DNA from: Thermoplasmata archaeon
GTDB lineage: Archaea > Thermoplasmatota > Thermoplasmata > RBG-16-68-12 > SOIM01
Assembly (NCBI GenBank): GCA_023140195.1
Contig: JAGLME010000019.1
Span: forward strand, 1 to 35,118
DNA: 35,118 nt
Reading direction: 5' to 3'
The notes below the pieces were generated by a model. That model ran no database searches. It worked only from the letters and a program-made list of their open reading frames with translations, and was not told where the DNA came from. The position numbers were made by a program, and so were the translations under genes. Of the stretch, positions 1 through 9,366 are shown piece after piece; the stretch's first letter is position 1, and every line of letters starts with the position of its first letter.

Positions 1-213
1 AGGGGAAATGACAGACTTCCCTATGAAAGAAGACATTTCTTCTGCAGACTAAGCCTCCTCCTGCCCGTGATTTGACTACGATAGAGTTATTTAGATATGC
101 TCGAATTACTGTGTTTGTCAAAGGACAATCAGTACCTGTGTGGGGAGGACTGCCTTTGGTTAGTGTAAGATGAGACTTCCAAAGGAGACCTGACTGCAGG
201 AAGGTGTAAAAGA
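1..213. other. Upstream region, possible tail of a truncated gene
   Basis: No complete gene is seen here. A plus-strand frame open from the window edge ends with a stop at 50-52 and could be the last 16 residues of an upstream gene, but it is too short to judge. A short inverted repeat (TTGTC, 4-nt spacer, GACAA) lies at 115-128. A purine-rich Shine-Dalgarno-like stretch, GGAAGGTG, at 199-206 belongs to the TIR gene that follows. Confidence 0.3.
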
Positions 214-960
214 GTGAGGGTGTTCATCAGTTATTCCACGAAGGACGAAAGCACTGCGATGCGACTAAAGGATGGTCTATCAAAGAAAGGGGTTGAGCCC
301 TATGTGGCTTCCGAGAGAAAACAGCCTGGGCGACATCTCTCCTCCAAGATAAAAGAGGCGATAAGGTCATCCGATGCCGTTGTTGCTGTTCTTACAGAAC
401 GAGGAGTTAGCTCTCCATGGGTTAATCAAGAAATGGGATACGCCGAGGGTAAAGTCGTCATAATCCCCCTCGTCAAGCGCGGAGTGAGGCCGCCGGCGTT
501 TCTCCAGGGAAGAGAATACCTGACCCTTAATATGTCTAGGCTGGACAAGAACATCGAAGACATTGTTTCGTTCCTCAGGAAGCCCGAAAGAACGACCCTT
601 CCGAAGACGGAAACCACGCGAAATCAGTTTGAGGTCTTAATCGATGACATCCTTGAAATTCCGATTGGTGGCTACGCCCAAACTACATTGAATGTTGCCA
701 AGGGAGATAGAGTGACTGGTTATCTCAGAGAAGAGGACGGATACGATTTTGATTGGTATATCTTGGACGAGAAGAACTTAGTCAAATTCTCGGAAGATGA
801 GAATTTTCATGCGTCACGATCGGATGAAGCTGTTTCCACGTCACGGATTCGTTGGAAAGTCCCGAAGGGCGGTCCATGGTACCTCGTGATGGCAATCTAT
901 CGCAAATCGATTGTGAGAACAGTTGAGGTGGTTCTGAGAAGAGAATCACTGGGAGAATGA
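214..960 (+). CDS. TIR-domain protein with C-terminal beta-sandwich domain
   Basis: The 248-residue product opens with a TIR domain (residues 1 to about 125). It has the typical first strand VFISYSTKDE, and the SPWVNQE segment puts Glu73 where NAD-consuming TIR enzymes carry their catalytic glutamate. This suggests NAD+ hydrolysis or nucleotide-signal production, but that is family inference. Residues about 137-244 form a second, beta-rich domain with the pattern GDRVTGYL..DFDWYILDE...WKVPKGGPWYLV, which resembles GOLD/emp24-like sandwiches; I am less sure of this. No signal peptide or membrane segment is visible, so the protein is probably cytoplasmic. The start is GTG at 214, chosen because GGAAGGTG lies 7 nt upstream. 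It is convergent with the giant surface-protein gene downstream. No effector partner typical of Thoeris or CBASS systems is visible next to it. Confidence 0.85.
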   Translation: MRVFISYSTKDESTAMRLKDGLSKKGVEPYVASERKQPGRHLSSKIKEAIRSSDAVVAVLTERGVSSPWVNQEMGYAEGKVVIIPLVKRGVRPPAFLQGREYLTLNMSRLDKNIEDIVSFLRKPERTTLPKTETTRNQFEVLIDDILEIPIGGYAQTTLNVAKGDRVTGYLREEDGYDFDWYILDEKNLVKFSEDENFHASRSDEAVSTSRIRWKVPKGGPWYLVMAIYRKSIVRTVEVVLRRESLGE

Positions 961-1058
961 AGAGTTTCGTGTTCAATGAAATTGGAAGTGTTTCAAGATA
1001 GAAATGTCTTGTTTCTTTTCGCACCACGACATTTTCGCTACCCAGACATAGGCGCATC

Positions 1059-4000
1059 CTAGTATCCGATGAAGGTGAATCCTGTTGAACTACCGTCAAA
1101 TGAGATTTGATATCCCTCTCCCTGAAGGACTTCTACGTCATAGACTCCCTCAGGCATTTGTATTGCGTGGAACTTCCACACTTCGGAAATCATGTATGCC
1201 ATTCCTACGACATTGGGAATTTCGTCGCAATGCCAATCCAAGGACCGAATCTCTTCCGTCTTCAAGGGCAATGCAAAGGTGTCAGAACCTGACTGGTACT
1301 CTATCGTGATCACTCCAACGCTATAAGTGCTGCTTCCCAGTGTTCCATCGGGACTTGCGGGAATGACCATGTAGTAGTATTCCCCTTCATTTGACAGGAT
1401 ACCGATATCCGTCCATGTGTTCTGGGTTGAGGGAACTGTGGCTATTTCTTGCAGAGAAAGGTCGTGCAATCCATCTCTTTCGTTTGATCTGAATATCTTG
1501 TATTCGCTTGCTCCAGATGCGGAATCCCAACTCAGCATTACGTCCATTCCATTTCTCTGTACAACAAGGCTCTTTCCGAAACCTACCGAATCTCCAAGTC
1601 CTTCACGATATCTTATCGAGGATGCGGGATAACCTGTGAAAGTGTATCTTGTCTCAGAAGTGAGGAGTATCTCGTATCCTCTTCCCATTTCGATCGGAAT
1701 GTCGTCTTCTCCTTCCTGCATTCCCTCGTAGTGCGTTACCCAGTGACCTGTTGAATCCATCCATCGAATACATTCCACATTCGGAATGTTGTCCGCATAC
1801 CAGCTCACGTTGTGAGCCTCCATGTGTTCCAACGGTAACGAGAGAGTATCGAGACCTGCAGAGAAGTCTTCCGTCCACACACCAACGGTGTTGCTTGTGA
1901 TGCTCTTCGCCCCAAAGATGTTGACTGCCCTTACGACGTAGTAGTACTCTTTTGAGTCTAGAGCGGCTCCGGTATCGTTCCAACTCGTGCGCGTCCAAAT
2001 CACACCGCCGTCAGAATCCTTTGAAGTATCCTTGTAAGGTTTCGAGAAATCGAACTCCCTCTGGTCAGGCGCTCTGTATATGAGATAGTGACTTACATTC
2101 GGTCCAGGTATTGTCCAAGAGAGGCGAACATCAATCTGGTCGGATACGATGCTCAAGACAGGTGGACCTGTCGGCTCGGGTGCCAACACTCTGACGAAGA
2201 CCTCGGGAAATTCCAGTGTCTCGATCGATTCGTCCACTTTGGTGTAGTTGACCCTCGAAAGGGGATGGACTCCCACCGGGACGTACCCATCCTGTGATGA
2301 GGTCACCTCATATTTCACAATCCAGGATTCGTTAATGAGAATCTTGCTAACGTTCCAGTCCAGCGTGGTACTGCCATCGGGATTGACCGTGACAACATCC
2401 GGAGGACTGGGGTTGGAATACTGATCACGGAAGGAACCGGGCACATAGTGGATGTACGGATGGAGTACGTCCCTTACCATCGGATTAGGCACAACCGTAC
2501 CCCCAACTTTCCTTCCCGCAATATTGGAGACCTTCTGGATCTGATGTATCGTAAGGTAGATGTTCTCTATTGCTTCTGCTGTTGGGGCGAGGAAGAACTC
2601 TCCTCCTGTGATAGCTGCGATCTGTTGGAGTAAGGCCGCATTTGAATCGTTGCTAAGACCAATGGTGAAGATGACTATGCCCAATGCCGCGGCGCTCTGA
2701 GCCTCCAGGATAGACAAAGTATCGTTCAAAGTCCCCGAGTTGTGGCCATCGGTCAGGAGTATCTCTATCCACGTATGATCCTCTCTTCCAAGGAATCTAA
2801 GTTCGTCATTTGCCAATTTGAGACCGGCAGCGGAGTTGGTATTGCCGTTTGGAGGTGGTATGGAGTCTATATCAGCCTTCACTTGATCATAATCTGAGGT
2901 CAGATGATGATTGTTCACAAAGTTCGCAACCTCGTCGAAGATCACGATTGCCACCCGGTCAGGGACCTTCAGCATGTCCACGTAGGCTTTCACGCCCGAC
3001 AGCCTCAGGTCCTGGGGATCATTTTGATTCATACTTCCAGAGACGTCAATAACAAAAACCGTGTCCTGAGGCAAATTCCAAGCAATCGGTGACCCGGCCC
3101 CCGTTACGTTGAGCGTGATCGTGGTTTCTTGTGGTTGGAAGGGAAGGCCCTCAAGCCAAATGGTTTTCGGGTTCGCGGACTTGTTCAAGGTGATATATGG
3201 GAGATGTGCAGCGGTCGTTTCCAACGTCACCATATCAAACACATTGGGATTGACAGAGGAAGTCGCAGTCACACGCACGGTCTCAACGTCGCCAACCTTC
3301 GACCCATTTGGGGCAGTCACCAGCACGTTCAAATCCAACGAGTCCCCAGCGACCACCACGCCGGTGTCTGGACGAGCATCGCCATCGTTGTCCACAATCG
3401 GGTTTCCGAACATGTCAGTGGCGCTGACTGGCCACCCCATTGACGTGAAGAAGTCTATGTCGAAGACGTCATCGCTGCTTCCGGAGTAGTCAAGGGTAAT
3501 GTGATGTTCTACGGTTTCTCCGATTTCCACGCTTTTTGACTGGTCGGGTTCCAAGCTCACTATTTCTGGCGTGGGGCTTCCGCCGAAAACCCAACCTGCC
3601 GCTGTCGAAGAATTGTCATCGAATCCGTCGAATCCCCATTGGGTCTGATCGTTAACCCTGGCCACGGACTGACCCCGGGTGTGCGGTGCAGACCATCCTA
3701 CCATGTCCACGAGTCTGCCCAGTGGGTCGTACAGATACGCATTGTCCCCATTGGACCAACCGTCGTCCATATCAAAACCCACTGGGAAGTCTCCCCCTCT
3801 CAGGACGAAGTGACTAGCGGTGGCGTCAAGGGAAACAGGAGGTAGAACGTATTGAGAATCCACAACCAACGTCCACCCACTTATGTTGACCGAACTTGTT
3901 CCCGGATAGTGAATCTCTACAAATCTCTCGCTGGGGAAGATAGCGTTGAAGAATACTTCATTAAGAACTATCGGGGGAGGGTCCAGTCTTCCATAAATGT

Positions 4001-7000
4001 CGTTCTGTGTTCCGAAGGTGGGTGTAGGATCCCTTATCCATACATCTGAGTAGTTGCTTCCTGCCCAATATCGAGCTACGCTTTCATCATTCAGAGGGTC
4101 TGGAACAGGGCCAGCCTGCCCGAAGGAGACCGAATCAAAGAGAGAGTCATTGGAATCATAGAGACCGATTGTCCCGCCCTCTGTGCTTGCGAAAGCCTCC
4201 CCTGGACCGAGTGAATAGACTGAGTGCGCACTAGGCGATGCGAAAGTCCCGCTCCAAGTTCCTCCAATCCAAGGAATGAGACCATCGGGTGAAAGATAGA
4301 TTTCCGATGTGGGAATCGCTCTGAAGCCCTCATTGAAGACCTCGATCCTCATGTCGCCTACGGAAGCGGAGTCCTGAATCTCAGTGATTTGAAGAATAAT
4401 CGGTCCAGCAGACGGTGTTGCATTCGCTTTATTTGATTTCGGTCCCTCCCCTACACTGTTCACCGCAGAGACTTGATAGTAGTAGGCCTGACCGTTTGTC
4501 AATCCTGCGTCAAGATATGTGAGGACGTTCCCAATCTCAGCAAGGAATGTTACCGACCCAGGTGTGGCTCCTCGGTAAACACTATAGTTGGCAATGGCTG
4601 AATTACCATCAAAAGGCGGAGCGTCCCATCCAAGGATTACTTGTTGGTCTTCTGGGAATGCTTGGAGGTTTCGAGGTGCTAGTGGAACAGTCTGTGCAGA
4701 CGTTGGTATTGCACTTGCCTCGTTCGATCTGGATCCCTCTCCCAGACCATTTACCGCAGAGATCTCATAGTAATAGGTCTGTCCGTTCGTCAAGCCCGTA
4801 TCAACGTGTGTAAGAACATTTCCGAGTTCTAAAAGAAGAATCTCTCCGCCTGAGGTGGTTCCACGGTATACCCTATAGTTGGTGACGGCCGAAGCGCCTT
4901 CAAAAGCAGGAGGTTCCCATATGAGAGTCACTTGCTGATTCCCAGGGAATGCTTGGAGGTTTCGAGGAGCAGTTGGAAGGTCTCGATGCGGGAGTGGGGT
5001 TGCACTTGCTTCATCCGATCTTGGTCCCTCTCCTACGATATTCACTGCAGAGACTTTGTAGTAGTAGGTTTGACCGTTTGTCAGACCCATGTCGACATAT
5101 ATGGGCACATTTCCGATTTCTACATGGAATGTCTCTCCGCCTGACACGCTTCCTCGATATATCCTGTAGTTTGTGATGGCGGAACCTCCATGATCAATTG
5201 GCGGCGACCAAGTCAAGGCTACCTGTTCACTCCCTGCTACTGCGATTAGTCCAACTGGTGTCCCAGGAATGGTTGCCGGAGTAGCACTTACCTCATTCGA
5301 TCTTGGTCCCTCTCCTTCACCATTCACTGCAGAAACTTCATAGTAGTACATTTGACCGTTTGTCAAACCTATGTCACGATATGAAAGGACGTTTCCGATC
5401 TCTGAAAGGAATGTCTCCCCGCCCGGGATTGTTCCTCGGTATATTCTATAGTTGGTAATCGGAGATAAGCCGTCAAAGGTTGGGGGAGACCACGCAAGTG
5501 TGACATTTCCGTTCCCTGGTGTCGCGTCAAGATTCTGTGGCGACAGTGGAATCGATTTATGAGAGCCGTCGGGAGTAATCAGGGGATATCGATCCCTGCG
5601 CAATCCTCCAGGGATATCGTGTGGCGAATCGCCTATCCAGTCGCTACCAGGCAAATCCTGATTAGGACCACTCTTCTCGTCGACACCTACATAATCGCTC
5701 CAGAAATTGCCTCCCGAAGGATACCCATTGTCCCAGGAGTTCACGCTATTGTCGTAAGCCTGACCTGTGTTGTCAATGAAACTGTTGTGATAGACGGTGT
5801 TACCGGAAGATTCGAAGACGATGATGCCTTCCCTGTTGTCTACGACGATGTTGTCGACAATAGTATTGTCGTTACTGGAGTTGGTGATGTCCATGCCCTC
5901 CTGATTGGATAGGATAGCATTGCCAGAGAACATGTTGCTACTTGAGTTGAAGAGATAGAAGCCATCCCAGTTGTTCATCAACGTGTTATCGGAAATCGTG
6001 TTTGTGCTGGATGTGAAAAGACCAAAACCACCCAGGCCGTTTGAGGATAACACATTGTTGGAGATGTTGTTGTGACTGGAGTCATCGACATAGAAACCGA
6101 ACCTCTGGGACGAAGAGATGGTGTTCTCGATGATTGTGTTGGCCCAAGAGAAGTGCAGTTGGATACCGGAGAAGAAACTGTCCTCGATGCTATTGTTGAT
6201 GACGGTGAGGAGGTTGGAATACTGAAACGCCATTCCGTAATCATTTGAGGTCACTGTGTTGCTGGCGATGATGTTGAGGTTGCTGCCTCCTTGGAAATGT
6301 ATACCCAATCCGTTATTCGAAAGGGTGTTATTTGCGACTAAGTTTTCCACCGACCCACCAAGCAAGATTCCCCTACCGCTGTTTGAGACAGTGTTGTTGA
6401 CAATTGTATTGTTGTTGCCGGTACCCACCAGGATACCATTGCCTGTGCGCATGAACGTATTGTTGAAGACGGTGTTCCTGTTGGATTTGTCAATATCAAA
6501 ACCGCCAACCCCGCTGGAGTAGACGGTGTTATTGACGAGAGTGTTGTCGTCCGAGTACCAGAGTTCGACAGCCAGCTCCGAATTTCTGTAGAAGGCATTG
6601 CCTTCAATCAAGTTATTGTGGGAGTGAAAGAGCCGGATACCAACCTCGTTGTTGCTACAGATAGTGTTTCCGAAGATGCGACTGTTTTCGGAGTTGTCAA
6701 GGTGAATTCCAGCTTCGTCCCTATCGTTCCCATGGCCAGTTATGTTGAAACCCGTAATGTTTACCCAATCGGCTATTACGCGTACCCCGTCCATTGTATT
6801 GTCACCCACTATTCTGGTCGTTTCTCTGTCCTCTCCGACCAGTGACATAGAATAGCCAATACCGAAGTTCTCATGGTATGTCCCCTCGTAGACGAAGATC
6901 GTATCACCTTCCCGGGCAGATATTATTGCGGCCCGTATTGTAGTGTAGTTTCCAGGACCAGTTCCGCCAACATAGAGAACAGTAGCTTTCACATTCTCTG

Positions 7001-7085
7001 GAAGGATAGTCACGCCAAGATAGAAGGTACTCATCAGCACAAGAGTTATAATGAGTAGACTTGCCCTCTTTTGGCCACCCCTCAT
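1059..7085 (-). CDS. Giant secreted protein: beta-helix, Fn3 repeats, lamin-tail-like, VWA
   Basis: The 2,008-residue product is exported. The N-terminus has positive residues followed by a hydrophobic signal segment (ASLLIITLVLMSTFYLGV). Rough order of domains: NosD/PbH1-type parallel beta-helix with N-G-I-type repeats (35-500), ending in the YPSGGNFWSDY motif common in such archaeal proteins; four fibronectin-III-like repeats of about 95 residues (515-885); two lamin-tail-like beta-sandwiches (890-1180); a von Willebrand A domain whose MIDAS motif DVSGSMNQ lies near 1345; an Fn3-like segment; and a C-terminal module with internal repeats that is shared with two other proteins in this window. 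No C-terminal membrane helix or PGF-type anchor is seen. I chose the ATG at 7085 (GGAGTG 7 nt upstream) over an in-frame GTG at 7094. A TATA-like box lies at 7128-7137. The likely role is cell-surface adhesion or matrix, by inference. Confidence 0.85.
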   Translation of the reverse strand: MRGGQKRASLLIITLVLMSTFYLGVTILPENVKATVLYVGGTGPGNYTTIRAAIISAREGDTIFVYEGTYHENFGIGYSMSLVGEDRETTRIVGDNTMDGVRVIADWVNITGFNITGHGNDRDEAGIHLDNSENSRIFGNTICSNNEVGIRLFHSHNNLIEGNAFYRNSELAVELWYSDDNTLVNNTVYSSGVGGFDIDKSNRNTVFNNTFMRTGNGILVGTGNNNTIVNNTVSNSGRGILLGGSVENLVANNTLSNNGLGIHFQGGSNLNIIASNTVTSNDYGMAFQYSNLLTVINNSIEDSFFSGIQLHFSWANTIIENTISSSQRFGFYVDDSSHNNISNNVLSSNGLGGFGLFTSSTNTISDNTLMNNWDGFYLFNSSSNMFSGNAILSNQEGMDITNSSNDNTIVDNIVVDNREGIIVFESSGNTVYHNSFIDNTGQAYDNSVNSWDNGYPSGGNFWSDYVGVDEKSGPNQDLPGSDWIGDSPHDIPGGLRRDRYPLITPDGSHKSIPLSPQNLDATPGNGNVTLAWSPPTFDGLSPITNYRIYRGTIPGGETFLSEIGNVLSYRDIGLTNGQMYYYEVSAVNGEGEGPRSNEVSATPATIPGTPVGLIAVAGSEQVALTWSPPIDHGGSAITNYRIYRGSVSGGETFHVEIGNVPIYVDMGLTNGQTYYYKVSAVNIVGEGPRSDEASATPLPHRDLPTAPRNLQAFPGNQQVTLIWEPPAFEGASAVTNYRVYRGTTSGGEILLLELGNVLTHVDTGLTNGQTYYYEISAVNGLGEGSRSNEASAIPTSAQTVPLAPRNLQAFPEDQQVILGWDAPPFDGNSAIANYSVYRGATPGSVTFLAEIGNVLTYLDAGLTNGQAYYYQVSAVNSVGEGPKSNKANATPSAGPIILQITEIQDSASVGDMRIEVFNEGFRAIPTSEIYLSPDGLIPWIGGTWSGTFASPSAHSVYSLGPGEAFASTEGGTIGLYDSNDSLFDSVSFGQAGPVPDPLNDESVARYWAGSNYSDVWIRDPTPTFGTQNDIYGRLDPPPIVLNEVFFNAIFPSERFVEIHYPGTSSVNISGWTLVVDSQYVLPPVSLDATASHFVLRGGDFPVGFDMDDGWSNGDNAYLYDPLGRLVDMVGWSAPHTRGQSVARVNDQTQWGFDGFDDNSSTAAGWVFGGSPTPEIVSLEPDQSKSVEIGETVEHHITLDYSGSSDDVFDIDFFTSMGWPVSATDMFGNPIVDNDGDARPDTGVVVAGDSLDLNVLVTAPNGSKVGDVETVRVTATSSVNPNVFDMVTLETTAAHLPYITLNKSANPKTIWLEGLPFQPQETTITLNVTGAGSPIAWNLPQDTVFVIDVSGSMNQNDPQDLRLSGVKAYVDMLKVPDRVAIVIFDEVANFVNNHHLTSDYDQVKADIDSIPPPNGNTNSAAGLKLANDELRFLGREDHTWIEILLTDGHNSGTLNDTLSILEAQSAAALGIVIFTIGLSNDSNAALLQQIAAITGGEFFLAPTAEAIENIYLTIHQIQKVSNIAGRKVGGTVVPNPMVRDVLHPYIHYVPGSFRDQYSNPSPPDVVTVNPDGSTTLDWNVSKILINESWIVKYEVTSSQDGYVPVGVHPLSRVNYTKVDESIETLEFPEVFVRVLAPEPTGPPVLSIVSDQIDVRLSWTIPGPNVSHYLIYRAPDQREFDFSKPYKDTSKDSDGGVIWTRTSWNDTGAALDSKEYYYVVRAVNIFGAKSITSNTVGVWTEDFSAGLDTLSLPLEHMEAHNVSWYADNIPNVECIRWMDSTGHWVTHYEGMQEGEDDIPIEMGRGYEILLTSETRYTFTGYPASSIRYREGLGDSVGFGKSLVVQRNGMDVMLSWDSASGASEYKIFRSNERDGLHDLSLQEIATVPSTQNTWTDIGILSNEGEYYYMVIPASPDGTLGSSTYSVGVITIEYQSGSDTFALPLKTEEIRSLDWHCDEIPNVVGMAYMISEVWKFHAIQMPEGVYDVEVLQGEGYQISFDGSSTGFTFIGY
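4430..5545 (-). repeat. Four tandem fibronectin-III-coding repeats
   Basis: Inside the 2,008-residue surface gene, a unit of about 280 bp recurs four times. Each unit encodes the sequence YRGxxxGGExxLxEIGNVLxYxDxGLTNGQ and then YYYxVSAVNGxGEGPRSNEASATP (x marks variable positions). The copies are similar enough at DNA level to suggest fairly recent tandem duplication, and such tracts can change copy number by recombination. Related single units occur in the beta-helix protein at about 18530-18810. Confidence 0.8.
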
Positions 7086-7127
7086 CTTTCCCACTCCACT
7101 ATTCTCTACATGATAATTGAGAAGTCC

Positions 7128-7137
7128 GATATAAATA
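7128..7137 (-). promoter_or_regulatory. TATA-like box of the giant VWA/beta-helix gene
   Basis: On the minus strand the sequence CTATTTATAT lies about 45 nt before the ATG at 7085, giving a predicted leader of about 15-20 nt that contains the GGAGTG ribosome-binding site. Unlike other surface genes here, no TGTCC-type palindrome lies upstream of this box. Confidence 0.5.
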
Positions 7138-7357
7138 GGAATTGGTGTAATCTTCTATCAGCTCATAGTCAGTCTTCGGGTTTTTGAACAACCGCACCCC
7201 CAGAGGATAAAAATGACGAAGTTCATTATCAAATATGACAAAACGCCCAACCAACGTTGATGAAAGGAATGCACCAAGAATACGCGAAACGAAGATTTGA
7301 ACCAAAGGAACATCTGAACGCGCAACGTTTTTACCCATGTCCCCTTTTGTCTAGTTC

Positions 7358-8245
7358 GTGCAGATACAGCCAGAGTGCGTTCCGTGCCTGTTGAAGAGGT
7401 GCCTCTACGAAGCAAACCTCGTGGATGAGAATCTGGGACCGGAAGTGATGAAGAGGGCGATGGAAGTTCTGAACGAGGAGTACAAGGACCCGGCAGTGTC
7501 TGCGGATGTGGCCACTGTCGTTCACAGGGTGGTCTATGACATCCTGGGAACCGACGACCCGTACAAGGGGATGAAGGAACGGAGCAACAAGGTGGCACTG
7601 GAGCTGTTCCCAATAGCCGAGGAGTTCGTGGAGAGCTCTGACGATAGGTTCAAGGCTGCGGTCATATGCTCGATCGCTGGAAATGTCCTGGACTTTGGGA
7701 TAGGTTCCTCCATCGAGGCGCCAGAAGAGCTGTTGCAGGGGTTCAATTCGATCCTTGAGGAAGGACTGGGCAGGGACGATACCGGAGAGATGAAGAGGAT
7801 TCTGGAGAAGGGCGGTGATGTGTTCCTCTTTGGCGACAACTGCGGCGAGATCATATTCGACAGGATTCTAATCAAGGAACTGAAGGAGTTCGATATCCAC
7901 TTGACATACGTGGCCAGAGGGGAGCCGATTCTCACGGATGCCACAATAGAAGATGTCCGGGAGTTCGGAATAGACAAGATGGTGGATGAAGTATCCACAA
8001 CGAATGCATTCGCCGTTGGGGTGCCGATGGACAAGCTCGATCCAGAACTGCTTGAGAGAGTGGAGAATGCAACACTGCTCGTAGCCAAAGGAATGGCGAA
8101 CTGGGAATCCTTCTCTGAACACGATTACAGGCCGATCGCGTATCTGCTGAGAACGAAGTGCAGACCAGTGGCCGATAGCATGGGTGAGGAACAGGACATC
8201 AACGTGGCGAAGCTGTTCGAATGGACTAGTCCTCTTTCACGCTGA
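7358..8245 (+). CDS. DUF89 (ARMT1-like) family protein
   Basis: The 295-residue product matches the archaeal DUF89 family in length and motifs. It has an N-terminal Cys cluster (C7, C10, C14 in ECVPCLLKRC) and the metal-site motif FGDNCGEIIFDRILIKEL. Related proteins are metal-dependent phosphatases proposed to remove damaged sugar phosphates or act in metabolite repair; the substrate here cannot be told. The start is GTG at 7358. No Shine-Dalgarno sequence precedes it, and a T-rich TATA-like element (CGTTTTTACC, about 7326) lies some 28-32 nt upstream, which fits a leaderless transcript. The gene overlaps the convergent membrane-protein gene by 20 nt at its 3' end. Confidence 0.8.
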   Translation: MQIQPECVPCLLKRCLYEANLVDENLGPEVMKRAMEVLNEEYKDPAVSADVATVVHRVVYDILGTDDPYKGMKERSNKVALELFPIAEEFVESSDDRFKAAVICSIAGNVLDFGIGSSIEAPEELLQGFNSILEEGLGRDDTGEMKRILEKGGDVFLFGDNCGEIIFDRILIKELKEFDIHLTYVARGEPILTDATIEDVREFGIDKMVDEVSTTNAFAVGVPMDKLDPELLERVENATLLVAKGMANWESFSEHDYRPIAYLLRTKCRPVADSMGEEQDINVAKLFEWTSPLSR

Positions 8246-9074
8246 TCTCTTTCTTCCATGAAGTGGTGGACTTGATCAGCTCATCGACCTTCTTTGGACC
8301 GGGCGTTCCGCCGAACCACTCCTCCCTTTTCCTCCTGAACGCCTCGTCCGCGAACTCCCTCCTGGCCTTCATTCGAGACTTCAGAATGAACCTGAAGAAT
8401 ATCCATGACGAGACAAAGAACTCCATCCCGAGCACCAGGCCGAAGTAGAGGTACTCTCCGGTCGTCTGGATACCGTAGCCTGAGCCTCCCCATATCACAC
8501 CTGCGGCGAGTGTTGCGACAGTAAAGGCCACAAGACCGCTGAGGATCAGAATATTGAAGGACATCATCTTGTTCGCCAGAGGATGCCCGGAGGTCCAGGC
8601 GTCGCCGGCTTCATCGTACGACCCATATCCCTGAATGTGGTCCCTTCTCCTCATGTGCCAGTCATTTCGGTGGCTGTCGTCATATACATATTTGAAGTCG
8701 AGGATCCTGGCCGCTTCCTGGTTCCTTGGAGCGCCTCCGACCGGCTTGAGACCCTTGCCCATGAAATAGAGCACCATCTCCTGCAGGTACGCGGCAACCA
8801 GGTTCTGCCTGTCCTTCAAGTGGAGGGACAACTGGAGCATGGCAAGCCCTATCACCAAGAGCACGATGCACGCCAAGGAGATGAATATCAGAATGTTAGC
8901 GTCTATGCCGCTGATGCCGATTATGACCCCCACGACCAAGATCACTGCAACGACAAGGGTGATGAACAGCCAGAAGAAGGTGGTGAGAATGCGGTCCATG
9001 TTCCTCAACTGCTCGTAGGACTGCTCGTGCTCTTTCAGCAGGAACTCTTCCAGAGATACATCGCCACTTTCCAT
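8226..9074 (-). CDS. Hypothetical four-helix membrane protein
   Basis: I do not recognise a named family. The 282-residue product shows two hydrophobic hairpins: helices at about 31-53 and 59-84, and again at about 172-195 and 203-230. Between them is a soluble stretch of about 85 residues with many charged and aromatic residues (for example RNDWHMRRRDH), and the C-terminal tail is strongly charged. The N-terminus is acidic and probably cytoplasmic. The ATG at 9074 has AGGTGA about 5 nt upstream, which supports the start. The 3' end runs 20 nt into the end of the convergent DUF89 gene. Confidence 0.75.
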   Translation of the reverse strand: MESGDVSLEEFLLKEHEQSYEQLRNMDRILTTFFWLFITLVVAVILVVGVIIGISGIDANILIFISLACIVLLVIGLAMLQLSLHLKDRQNLVAAYLQEMVLYFMGKGLKPVGGAPRNQEAARILDFKYVYDDSHRNDWHMRRRDHIQGYGSYDEAGDAWTSGHPLANKMMSFNILILSGLVAFTVATLAAGVIWGGSGYGIQTTGEYLYFGLVLGMEFFVSSWIFFRFILKSRMKARREFADEAFRRKREEWFGGTPGPKKVDELIKSTTSWKKEISVKED

Positions 9075-9366
9075 CAGGTCACCTGATCAAGGTCGAATCC
9101 GGAACAGAAGCCACTTGGCTGGTTGAAAAGCGTTATTGGGCTATTATCCGGGCCGATAATGAGAAACCAGTCCTTCCCTGGTGGCACGAGGACCGGTGCC
9201 CACACACCCGCTGCCGAAGCAGAAGGCCCAGGCCCCCGATACTTTCACCGAAGCAGAGGGTACCCTAATCCAATATCCCTCAAGTCGACCACTTGATGTA
9301 TCTCACTATTCTGCCCACGTTCGAATTTAGCCTCCATCCATTTTGGATGTCGGGACCGTAATCGGG
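9075..9366. other. Intergenic region with one perfect-arm palindrome
   Basis: This 292-bp gap lies between two minus-strand genes. It contains the 18-bp element ATTATC-CGGGCC-GATAAT at 9143-9160, whose 6-bp arms are perfect. That position is 70-90 bp upstream of the 9074 start, a plausible place for an operator. It also carries two copies of CCGAAGCAGA, near 9213 and 9248. I see no convincing gene, tRNA or terminator. Confidence 0.4.

Noticed and set aside
5800..6990. Possible CRISPR-like array, because short GTTGTTG-type units recur
   Set aside because: The units are irregular, spaced at about 66-72 bp in codon register, and encode the N-G-I repeats of a beta-helix.
8583..9086. Plus-strand open frame of 167 codons opposite the 282-residue membrane protein
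   Set aside because: It is antisense to a gene with a good start and plausible membrane topology; the translation has no recognisable features.
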